64,000 nt of DNA from NCBI RefSeq assembly GCF_019931575.1, contig NZ_CP082923.1:4340001-4404000 (forward strand), read 5' to 3'. Origin of the DNA: Caulobacter segnis (GTDB taxonomy: Bacteria > Pseudomonadota > Alphaproteobacteria > Caulobacterales > Caulobacteraceae). Below the pieces are notes generated by a model, which worked only from the letters and a program-made list of their open reading frames with translations, was not told the DNA's origin and made no database searches. Below, in pieces: positions 1 through 8,552 of this stretch. The translations under genes were made by a program, and so were the position numbers. Numbering within the stretch: the stretch's first letter is position 1; each line of letters opens with the position of its first letter.

Positions 1-1162
1 CTTCGGCGAGCTGACCACCACCCAGGTCGCCGCCCTCACCGCCGCCCAGATCGGAGCGCTGTCGGGAACCAACCTCGGCAGCCTGTCGACCACGACCATC
101 GCCGGCCTGTCGGCGGCCCAGTTCGCGGGCCTCACCACGACCCAGATGGCCGGCCTGCCCGACAGCGCGTTCAAAGGGCGCCTGGGACAGCTGACCGCCA
201 CCCAGTTCGGCGGCCTGTCGACCAGCCTGATCGCAGGCCTGTCCAACACCGAGCTGGCCAGCCTCGGCGCCGCCCAGATCGGGGCCCTGACGCCGACGGC
301 CTTCGCGGCCCTGGGAACCTCGCGCCTGCCCAGCCTGGCGACGACCCAGGTCGCGGGCCTCTCCACCACGATCGTGGCCAGCCTGGACGCCGCCGCCTTC
401 GGCGCGCTGTCGGAAAGCCAGGTGGCGGCCCTCTCGGCCAGCCAGATGGGCGCGGTGCGCGGCGAGATCCTCTCGGCCCTGGACGCCGCCCAGTTCGCCC
501 GCCTGACCGCCACCCAGGTGCGCGGCCTGACCGCCACCCAGATCGAGCGGTTCAGCACCGCCGACATCGGCGAGTTCACCACCACCCAGATCGGGGCCCT
601 GGGCGCGGCGCAGCTGGAGGGCTTCTCAGCCGCCGACATCTCAGCCCTGAACGTGACCCAGGTGGCGGCCATGACGGTCGGCCAGATCGCCGCCCTGTCG
701 CCGGTCCAGGTGCGCGGCCTGTCGGCGACCGACATCGGCGAGTTCAACAAGACCCAGGTCGCCGCCCTGACCACCGGCCAGATCGGGGCGTTGTCGCTGA
801 CCGCGCTGACCGGCTTGAACGCGGAGCAGTTCGGCGGCCTGACCGCGACCCAGGTGCGCGGCTTCACGGCCGAGCAGCTGACCGCCTTCGGGGCCGAGGG
901 CCTGGCCCGGCTGTCGGGCGCCCAGCTGGGGGCCCTGACCACCACCCAGGTCGGCCAGCTGCCCAAGGTGGCGATCCAGAGCCTGACCTCGAGCCAGATC
1001 GGCCAGATCATGCCCAGCCAGATCGCCGGCTTCACCGGCGAGCAGATCGCGGCCTTCGCGCCGTCCCAGCTGAGCCAACTGTCGCGCGCCCAGGTCAACA
1101 AGCTGACCGCCGCCCAGCTGGACGCCATGGACCGCGCCCAGCTGGAAGCGATCGGGCTGTAG
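1..1162 (+). CDS. Octapeptide-repeat protein, 3' part only
   Basis: The reading frame is already open at base 2 and runs to a TAG at 1160-1162, so the start lies outside the window; about 386 residues are visible. Almost the whole visible part is a tandem array of 8-residue units of the form [AGS]-[LF]-[ST]-x-x-[QD]-[IVLF]-[GAx], for example ALTAAQIG and GLTATQVR. The 24-bp period is also obvious in the DNA. Position 2 is nearly always Leu or Phe and position 7 a branched or hydrophobic residue, which suggests a regular solenoid or chain of short capped helices. Cysteine is absent and charge is low, as in many secreted repeat or adhesin-like proteins. I cannot name a family; an N-terminal export or catalytic region may lie upstream. 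The last unit is AMDRAQLE followed by AIGL, so the repeats run to the very C-terminus with no visible beta-barrel or sorting domain. Confidence 0.8.
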   Translation, partial: FGELTTTQVAALTAAQIGALSGTNLGSLSTTTIAGLSAAQFAGLTTTQMAGLPDSAFKGRLGQLTATQFGGLSTSLIAGLSNTELASLGAAQIGALTPTAFAALGTSRLPSLATTQVAGLSTTIVASLDAAAFGALSESQVAALSASQMGAVRGEILSALDAAQFARLTATQVRGLTATQIERFSTADIGEFTTTQIGALGAAQLEGFSAADISALNVTQVAAMTVGQIAALSPVQVRGLSATDIGEFNKTQVAALTTGQIGALSLTALTGLNAEQFGGLTATQVRGFTAEQLTAFGAEGLARLSGAQLGALTTTQVGQLPKVAIQSLTSSQIGQIMPSQIAGFTGEQIAAFAPSQLSQLSRAQVNKLTAAQLDAMDRAQLEAIGL

Positions 1163-1289
1163 CCGCCCCCTTTTGGCGCCCTGTGGCGCCCGCGCCACCG
1201 TCACGTGAGCGTCGTCAATCTGTCGTGGAGCCGTTCCACGGCGCCCCTATCCCCGGCCCACCGCAATCGCGATGGGGGATATGGGAATC

Positions 1290-3752
1290 ATGCTGTCCAA
1301 CAAGACGTTCAAGCGCCAGGCGCAACTGGTGTGCGGCGCGGCCTTCGCGGCGCTTCTGGCCACGGGTGCTCACGCCGCCGAGGTCGCCGCCGCGCCCGCC
1401 GCCGACGCCGACTCGACCAGCGTCGAGCAGGTGATCATCACCAGCCAGCGCGAGACGCGCTCGGCGGTGGCCATGGAAGCCCAGCAGATCCAGCGCGTCC
1501 TGCCCGGCGCCAGCCCGCTGAAGGCCATCCAGTTCCTGCCCGGCGTCGTCTATCGGACCGCCGATCCGTGGGGCGCCAACGAGCAGAACGTGTCGCTGTT
1601 CGTCCACGGTTTCTCGACCCAGCAGCTGGGCTTCACCCTGGACGGCGTGCCGCTGGGCGACCAGCAGTACGGCAACTACAACGGCCTGTCGGTCTCGCGC
1701 GCCGTCACCAGCGAGAACGTCGCGCGGGTGACCCTGTCGTCGGGCGCCGGCTCGCTGGGCGTGGCCTCGACCAGCAACCTGGGCGGCGCCATCGAGACCT
1801 TCAGCCGCGACCCGTCTGCCGAGCGCGGCTTCAACCTGCGCCAGACCCTGGGCAGCCACTCGGCCAGCCGCACCTTCGTGCGCTTCGACACCGGCGAGAT
1901 GGCCAGCGGCTTCAAGGGCTACATCTCGTATCTGCGCCAGGACGCCAAGGCCTGGGACTTCGACGGCCACCAGCGCGGCCACCAGGTGAACCTGAAGCTG
2001 GTCCGCGAGGGCGAGAAGGGCGTGCTGACCGTCTACGCCGACTGGCAGATGAAGGTGGAGCCGAACGAGGACGCCACCGCCATGGGCAACCAGCAGACCG
2101 CCGCGGCGGCCGGCTTCACGCCGTATAGCCGCCCGTTCCTGTATCCGAACCTGGCGGCCTGCACGAGCAACCTGACCGGCGGCCCGGGCACGCCGCCGCC
2201 GGCCCAGGGCAACAACTTCTCCAACTGCTTCAGCGCCGCCCAGCGCGAGGACATCCTGGCCTACGTCAAGTACGCCTGGACGCCGGTCGAGGGCTTCACC
2301 TGGACCAACCAGGCCTACTACCACTACAATTTCGGGCGCGGGATCGTGGCCGGTCCGGTCAACACCGCCGGCCTGCCGGCGCTGTTCGCCACCTACTATC
2401 CCGGCCTCGTGGTCGGCACGCCCACCAGCGCCGCCACCCTGACCAACATCGTCAACCTGATGGGCGGCAGCGGCAACGCGGTGCGCACCACCGAGTACCG
2501 CATCAACCGTCCGGGCGTGATCTCGACGGCCGAGTGGACCCTGGGCGACCACCAGATCAAGGGCGGCGTCTGGTTCGAGCACAACGAACCGGCCCAGCAC
2601 CGCGTCTGGTATCCGATGACCAAGGAGAACAACGACCTGTCGCCGTACGACGTGCCGCGCGGCAAGAAGGCCCTGACCCAATACGCGGCCGAGTTCTTCA
2701 CCAACGACATCCAGCTGCACCTGCAGGACCAGTGGCGGGTGACGCCCAAGCTGCTGCTGCAGGCCGGCTTCAAGTCCAGCCTGCAGGACGCCACCGGCAA
2801 GTTCCCGATCAACCAGCAGAACCTGCCGACCGTGGCCGTGCCGGTCCACTATCCGACCGGTTCGATCAAGTCGAACAAGTGGTTCCTGCCCCAGGCCGGC
2901 CTGCTGTGGGACGCCACCGAGACCGAGCAGGTCTTCGTCAACGTCCAGCAGAACATGCGCCAGTTCATCCCGTACGGCGCGGGCAGCGGCTTCTACGGCT
3001 TCTCGGCCTGGAGCCTGGGCACCCAGGCGGCCTTCGACCTGTTCAAGCAGACGGTGAAGCCGGAGACCTCGTGGACCTATGAAGCCGGCCTGCGCACCCG
3101 CCACGACGTGGCCTGGGGCCCGATCACCGGCGTCGAGGGCCAGGTCAACGCCTACACTGTGAAGTTCAGCAACCGCCTGCTGAACATCGCGCCCTACAAC
3201 TTCATCAACCCGGCGCCGGCCATCCTGGCCAATGTCGGCGACGTCACCACCAAGGGCGTCGACGTGGCCGGCACGCTGAAGTTCGGCGAGCATTTCCAGC
3301 TCTACAACGCCCTGTCGTACAACGAGTCCAAGTACGACCAGGACTACCAGTCGGGCACGACGATCGTCGGCGGCGTCTCGACCCCGGTCACGGTCGCCAC
3401 CGGCGGCAAGTACGTGCCCCTGATGCCCAAGTGGCTGAACAAGACCATCGCCCGCGTGAACTACGGCCGGTTCGACGCCCAGGTCAGCGGCGACTATGTC
3501 GGCAAGCGCTTCGTCACCTACCTCAACGACCTGTCGGTCAAGTCGATGATGCTGGTCGACCTGCAGGCCGGCTACACGTTCGACATGGGGGACAAGGGCT
3601 TCGTGAAGGGCCTGCGCCTGACCGGCAACGTCACCAACCTCTTCGACAAGAAGGGCGTCTCGACGGCCGGCGTGACCAGCAACTCGGGCGGCTACACGGC
3701 CTTCCCGCAGGCGCCCCGCATGGGCTTCGTGACGCTGTCGGCGGACTTCTAG
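1290..3752 (+). CDS. TonB-dependent outer-membrane receptor
   Basis: Outer-membrane active transporter energised by TonB-ExbBD; the substrate cannot be told from sequence. The N-terminus has a signal peptide (MLSNKTFKRQ, a hydrophobic stretch, then AHAAE). A TonB-box-like segment VEQVIITSQR follows near residue 40, then a plug domain with the usual FLPGV, DGVPLGDQ and NLGGAIE signatures, and a long beta-barrel. The C-terminus ends in alternating hydrophobics closing on Phe (FVTLSADF), typical of outer-membrane barrels. Length of about 820 residues fits the family. In-frame ATGs occur at 1272, 1281 and 1290. I prefer 1290 because purine-rich GGGGGAT and GGGA sequences lie just upstream and the signal peptide is then compact. 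Transcribed alone and followed by a strong terminator. Confidence 0.9.
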   Translation: MLSNKTFKRQAQLVCGAAFAALLATGAHAAEVAAAPAADADSTSVEQVIITSQRETRSAVAMEAQQIQRVLPGASPLKAIQFLPGVVYRTADPWGANEQNVSLFVHGFSTQQLGFTLDGVPLGDQQYGNYNGLSVSRAVTSENVARVTLSSGAGSLGVASTSNLGGAIETFSRDPSAERGFNLRQTLGSHSASRTFVRFDTGEMASGFKGYISYLRQDAKAWDFDGHQRGHQVNLKLVREGEKGVLTVYADWQMKVEPNEDATAMGNQQTAAAAGFTPYSRPFLYPNLAACTSNLTGGPGTPPPAQGNNFSNCFSAAQREDILAYVKYAWTPVEGFTWTNQAYYHYNFGRGIVAGPVNTAGLPALFATYYPGLVVGTPTSAATLTNIVNLMGGSGNAVRTTEYRINRPGVISTAEWTLGDHQIKGGVWFEHNEPAQHRVWYPMTKENNDLSPYDVPRGKKALTQYAAEFFTNDIQLHLQDQWRVTPKLLLQAGFKSSLQDATGKFPINQQNLPTVAVPVHYPTGSIKSNKWFLPQAGLLWDATETEQVFVNVQQNMRQFIPYGAGSGFYGFSAWSLGTQAAFDLFKQTVKPETSWTYEAGLRTRHDVAWGPITGVEGQVNAYTVKFSNRLLNIAPYNFINPAPAILANVGDVTTKGVDVAGTLKFGEHFQLYNALSYNESKYDQDYQSGTTIVGGVSTPVTVATGGKYVPLMPKWLNKTIARVNYGRFDAQVSGDYVGKRFVTYLNDLSVKSMMLVDLQAGYTFDMGDKGFVKGLRLTGNVTNLFDKKGVSTAGVTSNSGGYTAFPQAPRMGFVTLSADF

Positions 3753-3776
3753 TCCACCGGCCAAGGCCGAAAGCAA

Positions 3777-3806
3777 AAAGGCCCGGCGGTCTCCCGCCGG
3801 GCCTTT
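3777..3806. terminator. Bidirectional intrinsic terminator between the TonB receptor and efp
   Basis: A perfect 13-bp stem (3777-3789 pairing with 3794-3806) closes a TCTC loop. It is flanked by an A tract on the left and TTT on the right, so it can end transcripts from both convergent genes. Confidence 0.9.
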
Positions 3807-3830
3807 CCTAATTCCGAGTCCGAAAGACGC

Positions 3831-4397
3831 TTAGTCCTTGGCGCGTTCCTGGTAGCTGTTGTCTTCCGTCAGGATGATCACGCGGGTGCCCACGGTGATG
3901 TACGGCGGGACGGTGGTCTTAACGCCGTTGCTGAGCACGGCCGGCTTGTACGACGAGCTGGCGGTCTGGCCCTTCACCGACGGTTCGGTGTCGACGATCT
4001 CGAGAACCACGGTGCGCGGCAGTTCGATGGCGATCGGCACGTCGTTGTGGGTCGACAGCTGGACCGTCATGTTCTCCTGCAGGTAGGGCGCGGCGTCGCC
4101 GATCACGTCCTCGGTCGCCACGAGCTGGTCGTAGGTCTCCGGGTTCATGAAGTGGAAGCCCTCGCCGTCCTGGTACAGGAAGGTGTGGTTGCGCTGGTCG
4201 ACGAAGGCGCGCTCGACCTGCTCGGTGGTGCGGTAGCGCTCCGAAACCTTCACCCCGTCCGAGATGCGGCGCATGTTCAGCTGGGTCACCGGCGTGCCCT
4301 TGCCGGGGTGGATGTTGTCGACCGTCAGGACGACGTAGAGCTTGCCGTCCATGTCGACGACGGCGCCTTTGCGGAGCGAGCTGGCTGCGACCTTCAC
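3831..4397 (-). CDS. efp: Translation elongation factor P
   Basis: EF-P binds between the P and E sites and relieves ribosome stalling at polyproline runs. The 188 residues show the three-domain fold: an N-terminal KOW-like domain, then two OB domains ending in the family signature around VGTRVIILTEDNSYQERAKD. The modifiable lysine is present: the loop HPGKGTP places it at about residue 33, the position that receives beta-lysine in the EpmA/EpmB pathway. The start is GTG, with AGGA about 10 nt upstream. It is divergent from epmA, and an EpmB-type aminomutase lies 2 kb further on, so substrate and modification enzymes sit together. Confidence 0.97.
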   Translation of the reverse strand: MKVAASSLRKGAVVDMDGKLYVVLTVDNIHPGKGTPVTQLNMRRISDGVKVSERYRTTEQVERAFVDQRNHTFLYQDGEGFHFMNPETYDQLVATEDVIGDAAPYLQENMTVQLSTHNDVPIAIELPRTVVLEIVDTEPSVKGQTASSSYKPAVLSNGVKTTVPPYITVGTRVIILTEDNSYQERAKD

Positions 4398-4528
4398 GTA
4401 CTTATCGTCCTTGGGTGGAATGCGCGCGCGAGTGCGCTGGCGCGTTCGTGCTATTGATCCGTGAGCGCCCTCCTATAGCGAATGGGCCGAAATCTCCAGC
4501 CTCTTCGGTTGTTAGCCCGGTAGCCGCC

Positions 4529-5572
4529 TTGTCCGAACTCTCGTCCACCTGGTGGCGCGCCGACGTCCATCACGACCGCCGCCCGTTCCTGCTGGCCCGC
4601 AACCGGATCACCAAGGCCTTCCGCGCCTGGTTCGAGGCCGAGGGTTTCGAGGAGGTCGAAGCGGCGGCGCTGCAGGTCTCGCCCGGCAACGAGGCGCACC
4701 TGCACGCCTTCGCCACCCAGGCGCTGACCCTCTCGGGCGAAGCCAGCCCGCTCTATCTGCACACCTCGCCGGAGTTCGCCTGCAAGAAGCTGCTGGCGGC
4801 CGGCGAGGAGAAAATCTTCAGCCTGGGCAAGGTGTGGCGCAACCGCGAGCGCGGGCCGCTGCACCATCCCGAGTTCACCATGCTGGAGTGGTACCGGACC
4901 GGCGCCCCCTACCAGGCCCTGATGGACGATTGCGCGACCTTGCTGGCCCTGGCGGCCGAGACGGCGGGAACGACGCGCTTCGATTTCCGGGGCACGGCTT
5001 GCGACCCCTTCGCCGCGCCCGAGCGGCTGTCGGTGGCCGAGGCGTTCCAGCGCCACGCCGGCGTCGACCTCTTGGCCAGCGTCGCGGCGGACGGGTCGAC
5101 GGACCGAGACGCCCTGGCCGCCGCCGCCCGCGACGCCGGGATCCGGGTGGCCGACGACGACGGCTGGGCCGACGTCTTCAGCCGCATCATCGTCGAGAAG
5201 GTCGAGCCGCGCCTGGGCGAAGGCCGCGCCACGATCCTCTGCGAATACCCGATCTCGGAAGCCGCCCTGGCCCGCCCCAAGGACGCCGACCCGCGCGTGG
5301 CCGAGCGCTTCGAGCTCTATGCCTGCGGCGTCGAACTGGCCAACGCCTTCGGCGAACTGACCGACCCGGCCGAGCAGCGCCGCCGCTTCCTGATCGAGAT
5401 GGACGAGAAGGCGCGGATCTACGGCGAGCGCTACCCGATCGACGAGGACTTCCTGGCCGCCCTGGCGTCCATGCCGGAAGCCTCCGGCTCGGCCCTGGGC
5501 TTCGACCGGCTGGTGCTGCTGGCGACCGGCGCGCGGCGGATCGAAGACGTGGTCTGGACGCCGGTCGCCTAA
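4529..5572 (+). CDS. epmA: EF-P--(R)-beta-lysine ligase EpmA (GenX/PoxA/YjeA)
   Basis: A class II lysyl-tRNA-synthetase paralogue that activates (R)-beta-lysine and attaches it to the conserved EF-P lysine instead of tRNA. The protein lacks the N-terminal OB anticodon-binding domain of LysS and starts directly in the catalytic core. Class II motif 2 is visible as WRNRERGPLHHPEFTMLEWY, and motif 3 as GSALGFDRLVLL near the C-terminus. With the TTG start at 4529 it has 347 residues, close to the family size of about 325. The frame stays open upstream to an ATG at 4415, but that would add 38 residues of poor quality next to the efp start, so I prefer TTG; no strong ribosome site decides it. Divergent from efp. 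Confidence 0.9.
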   Translation: MSELSSTWWRADVHHDRRPFLLARNRITKAFRAWFEAEGFEEVEAAALQVSPGNEAHLHAFATQALTLSGEASPLYLHTSPEFACKKLLAAGEEKIFSLGKVWRNRERGPLHHPEFTMLEWYRTGAPYQALMDDCATLLALAAETAGTTRFDFRGTACDPFAAPERLSVAEAFQRHAGVDLLASVAADGSTDRDALAAAARDAGIRVADDDGWADVFSRIIVEKVEPRLGEGRATILCEYPISEAALARPKDADPRVAERFELYACGVELANAFGELTDPAEQRRRFLIEMDEKARIYGERYPIDEDFLAALASMPEASGSALGFDRLVLLATGARRIEDVVWTPVA

Positions 5573-5658
5573 CTCCGCAAGCTCCAGGCCTTGCGGTCGA
5601 TCAACGCGTGGCGGACCGTATGGCGTCACGAAGGACGGGTTCAGGTCTGGGGGTTCGC

Positions 5659-6360
5659 ATGACGCGATTAAAGGTCCATGTCGAACGGCACGCGGTCTCG
5701 CGGATCGGATGGCTGCGCGCGGCGGTGCTGGGCGCGAACGACGGCATCGTCTCCACGGCGGCCCTGATCGTCGGCGTGGCGGCCGCCGACACGACGCGCG
5801 GCGCGATCATCCTGACGGCGGGCGCGGCCCTGGTGGCCGGCGCCATGTCGATGGCCGCCGGCGAGTACGTCTCGGTCAGCTCCCAGGCCGATAGCGAAGC
5901 CGCCGACCTCGCCCGCGAGCGCGAGGAGCTGACCAGCCAGCCCGAGGCGGAGCTGGAGGAGATGACGGCGATCTATGTCGCGCGCGGCCTGACCCCGGAG
6001 CTGGCCCGCCAGGTGGCCGCCCAACTGAACGCCGGGGACGCCCTGGCCGCCCACGCCCGCGACGAGCTGGGCATTTCCGAGCACCTGGCGGCCCGTCCGA
6101 TCCAGGCCGCCCTGACCTCGGCGGCCACCTTCGCCGTGGGGGCCGCCCTGCCGCTGGCGGTGACCGTCTTCGCGCCGCTCGGGACGATGATCCCGGCGAT
6201 CAGCGTCGCCACCTTGCTGTTCCTGGCCGTGCTGGGCTGGCTGGGGGCCTGGGCCGGCGGCGCGCCGCCGCTGCGCTCGACGATCCGCGTGACGTTCTGG
6301 GGCGCGCTGGCCCTGGCCGCCACGGCCCTGATCGGCAAGGCGTTCGGCGCGGTCGTCTAG
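5659..6360 (+). CDS. VIT/CCC1-family membrane transporter
   Basis: Member of the vacuolar iron transporter family, which moves Fe(II) or Mn(II) across membranes in proton antiport. The start of the protein carries the family signature GWLRAAVLGANDGIVSTAAL and then AAGEYVSVSSQADSE, the conserved first and second helices. A cytoplasmic, Glu-rich segment (residues about 85-135, AREREELTSQPEAELEEM), which in this family binds metal, is followed by three further hydrophobic helices. Length is 233 residues, normal for bacterial VIT proteins. The ATG at 5659 follows a GGGG run and gives the expected N-terminus. It lies between epmA and the aminomutase gene on the same strand, 86 bp after epmA and 47 bp before the next start. 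Confidence 0.88.
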   Translation: MTRLKVHVERHAVSRIGWLRAAVLGANDGIVSTAALIVGVAAADTTRGAIILTAGAALVAGAMSMAAGEYVSVSSQADSEAADLAREREELTSQPEAELEEMTAIYVARGLTPELARQVAAQLNAGDALAAHARDELGISEHLAARPIQAALTSAATFAVGAALPLAVTVFAPLGTMIPAISVATLLFLAVLGWLGAWAGGAPPLRSTIRVTFWGALALAATALIGKAFGAVV

Positions 6361-6407
6361 GGCGGGATTTGCCTCCGGGGCTGAAATCCCTCATATCCCC
6401 GCCCCTC

Positions 6408-7478
6408 ATGACCGCCCCCCAAGAAAGCCAGGACAAGACCCTTCGCGACGCCCGAACGCTTCGCGATATCAAGGCCCTGGCCGAGGCCGGGCTGGTTCCG
6501 CCCGAGCGCCTGCCGGCGCTGGAGGCGGTGGCGGCGCGCTACGCGGTGGCGATCACCCCGGCGATGGCCGAACTGATCGATCCCACGAACGACGATGACC
6601 CGATCGCACGGCAGTTCGTCCCCTCTTCCGAGGAGCTGGTCGCCAGCCCCGGCGAGGACGGCGACCCGATCGGCGACAACGTCCACAGCCCGGTCGAGGG
6701 GATCGTCCACCGCTATCCCGACCGGGTTCTGCTGAAGCCCACCCACACCTGCGCGGTCTATTGCCGGTTCTGCTTCCGGCGCGAGATGGTCGGGCCCGAG
6801 GGGCTGTCGAACCTGACCCCGGCCCAGCTGGACGCGGCCTTCGCCTACATCGCCGGCCGGCCGGAGATCTGGGAGGTCATCGTCACCGGCGGCGACCCCT
6901 TCGTGCTGTCGCCCCGCCGCCTGGCCGAGCTGATGGACCGGCTGGAGGCGATCGATCACGTGAAGATCGTCCGCTTCCACACCCGCGTCCCCGCGGTCGA
7001 TCCCGAGGCCGTGACGCCCGCGCTGATCGCGGCGCTGAAGCGCGGAACCAAGACCGTCTATGTCGCCCTGCACGCCAACCACGCCCGCGAGCTGACGCCG
7101 GCCGCCCGCGCCGCCTGCGCCCGGATCGTCGACGCCGGCATCCCGATGGTCAGCCAGACCGTCCTGCTGCGCGGGGTCAATGACGACCCGGCCGTGCTGA
7201 CCGACCTGATGCGGGCCTTCGTCGAGACACGGGTGCGGCCCTATTACCTGCACCATGGCGACCACGCCCCGGGCACGAGCCACCTGCGCACCACCCTGGC
7301 CGAGGGCCAGGCGATCATGAAGGCCCTGCGCGGGACGCTGTCGGGGCTGGCCCAGCCGACCTACGTGCTCGACATCCCGGGCGGCCACGGCAAGGTCCCG
7401 GTCGGTCCGAACTACGTGGCCGAGGGGTCGGTCGAGGATCCGAACGGCGCGACCCGTCCCTACCCGCCCCAAGCCTGA
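6408..7478 (+). CDS. epmB: Lysine 2,3-aminomutase of the EpmB/KamA type
   Basis: Radical-SAM, PLP-dependent enzyme that isomerises lysine to beta-lysine. The radical-SAM cluster motif CAVYCRFC gives Cys115, Cys119 and Cys122. A GGDP motif follows, and the PLP lysine lies in PGGHGK near the C-terminus. Length is 356 residues, like E. coli EpmB and shorter than clostridial KamA. The ATG at 6408 opens MTAPQESQ; an upstream in-frame start at 6369 would add 13 weak residues. Its position one gene away from epmA and near efp argues that its job is to supply (R)-beta-lysine for EF-P rather than lysine catabolism. That pathway role is inference from context. Confidence 0.88.
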   Translation: MTAPQESQDKTLRDARTLRDIKALAEAGLVPPERLPALEAVAARYAVAITPAMAELIDPTNDDDPIARQFVPSSEELVASPGEDGDPIGDNVHSPVEGIVHRYPDRVLLKPTHTCAVYCRFCFRREMVGPEGLSNLTPAQLDAAFAYIAGRPEIWEVIVTGGDPFVLSPRRLAELMDRLEAIDHVKIVRFHTRVPAVDPEAVTPALIAALKRGTKTVYVALHANHARELTPAARAACARIVDAGIPMVSQTVLLRGVNDDPAVLTDLMRAFVETRVRPYYLHHGDHAPGTSHLRTTLAEGQAIMKALRGTLSGLAQPTYVLDIPGGHGKVPVGPNYVAEGSVEDPNGATRPYPPQA

Positions 7479-7522
7479 GTTCAGGCCTGACCCCAGCGGG
7501 GCAAGGCGTTGCGGCCAGGCTC

Positions 7523-7534
7523 GCGTTGCAACGC
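7523..7534. promoter_or_regulatory. 12-bp perfect palindrome upstream of the hydroxybutyryl-CoA dehydrogenase
   Basis: GCGTTGCAACGC reads the same on both strands and lies 105 bp before the next start codon. Its half TGCAACGC recurs upstream of the MaoC hydratase (16807-16825). Possible operator; no regulator is identified. Confidence 0.35.
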
Positions 7535-7638
7535 AGCAAAGCCTTGGCGGCGCCACGGTTTCTCGTGCTAGAAAAGCGGTCATATCAGACGGCCTGGGCG
7601 GGAAGCCTGGCGCGCATTCAAGCGAAGGCTTGGCTTTT

Positions 7639-8517
7639 ATGAGTGAAATCAAATCGGTCGGCGTGATCGGCGCCGGCCAGATGGGGTCGGGCATCGCGCA
7701 TGTCGTCGCCCTGGGCGGCTATGACGTACGTCTCCACGACATTTCGCGCGAGCGGATCGACGCGGGCCTCGCCCTGATCGAGAAGAACATGGCCCGGCAA
7801 GTCGGCCGCGGCATCATCGACGACGACGCCATGAAGGCGGCCCTGGCCCGCATCCAGCCGGCCGAGGGCCTGGAGGCCATCGGGGCCACCGACCTGGCCA
7901 TCGAGGCGGCCACCGAGAACGAGGAGATCAAGAAGTCGATCTTCCGCAGCCTGCAGCCGCACCTCAAGCCCGACACGCTGCTGGCCTCGAACACCTCGTC
8001 GATCTCGATCACGCGCCTGGCCTCGTCCACGGACCGTCCCGAGCGCTTCATCGGCCTGCACTTCATGAACCCGGTGCCGCTGATGAAGCTGGTGGAGATC
8101 ATCCGCGGCATCGCCACGGACGTCCCCACCTACGAGCGCGCCGTCGCCTTCGCCCAGTCGCTGGGCAAGATCACCAGCAACGCCGAGGACTTCCCCGCCT
8201 TCATCGTCAACCGCGTGCTGGTGCCGATGATCAACGAGGCGATCTACACCCTGTACGAGGGGGTCGGCACCGTCGACGCCATCGACACGGCCATGAAGCT
8301 GGGCGCCAACCATCCGATGGGCCCGCTGGAGCTGGGCGACTTCATCGGCCTGGACACCGTGCTGAGCATCATGAACGTGCTGTACGAGGGCCTGGCCGAC
8401 AGCAAGTACCGCCCCTGCCCGCTGCTGGTGAAATATGTCGAAGCCGGGTGGCTTGGCAAAAAGACCGGTCGCGGCTTCTATGACTACCGGGGCGAGACGC
8501 CGGTTCCCACGCGCTAG
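7639..8517 (+). CDS. 3-hydroxybutyryl-CoA dehydrogenase
   Basis: NAD(P)-dependent oxidation of 3-hydroxybutyryl-CoA to acetoacetyl-CoA, in butanoate/fatty-acid metabolism. The N-terminal Rossmann motif GVIGAGQMGSGIA is at residues 7-19. The SNTSS segment and the catalytic His-Glu pair in GLHFMNPVPLMKLVEII are present, and the C-terminal helical domain contains HPMGPLELGDFIGLD and the terminal GRGFYDY. Length is 292 residues, standard for single-domain Hbd/PaaH enzymes. The ATG at 7639 gives the canonical MSEIKSVGVIG; an upstream TTG at 7630 is unlikely. It stands alone after a 160-bp gap holding a perfect palindrome. Which pathway it serves (PHB, phenylacetate or beta-oxidation) is not decided by its neighbours. 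Confidence 0.93.
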   Translation: MSEIKSVGVIGAGQMGSGIAHVVALGGYDVRLHDISRERIDAGLALIEKNMARQVGRGIIDDDAMKAALARIQPAEGLEAIGATDLAIEAATENEEIKKSIFRSLQPHLKPDTLLASNTSSISITRLASSTDRPERFIGLHFMNPVPLMKLVEIIRGIATDVPTYERAVAFAQSLGKITSNAEDFPAFIVNRVLVPMINEAIYTLYEGVGTVDAIDTAMKLGANHPMGPLELGDFIGLDTVLSIMNVLYEGLADSKYRPCPLLVKYVEAGWLGKKTGRGFYDYRGETPVPTR

Positions 8518-8552
8518 ACGAGTGCGCGGCGTCTCGTAAGGGGGACGCCGCC

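Noticed and set aside
1..1162. 24-bp periodicity read as a CRISPR array or satellite
   Set aside because: There are no spacers; the period is a codon-level repeat in a continuous open frame.
1215..3776. Very long open frame (about 850 codons) on the minus strand opposite the TonB receptor
   Set aside because: It mirrors the GC-rich coding frame of the receptor, its product is low-complexity (Gly, Arg, Val, Asp, Leu, His) and has no motifs; it is an antisense shadow. The same applies to the 840-codon frame opposite ileS at 18113-20635.
4415..4528. ATG at 4415 as the epmA start
   Set aside because: It would add 38 residues with no similarity to the family and lie almost on top of the divergent efp start.
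7479..7638. tRNA or small RNA gene in the gap after the aminomutase
   Set aside because: No cloverleaf or CCA end; only a short palindrome is present.
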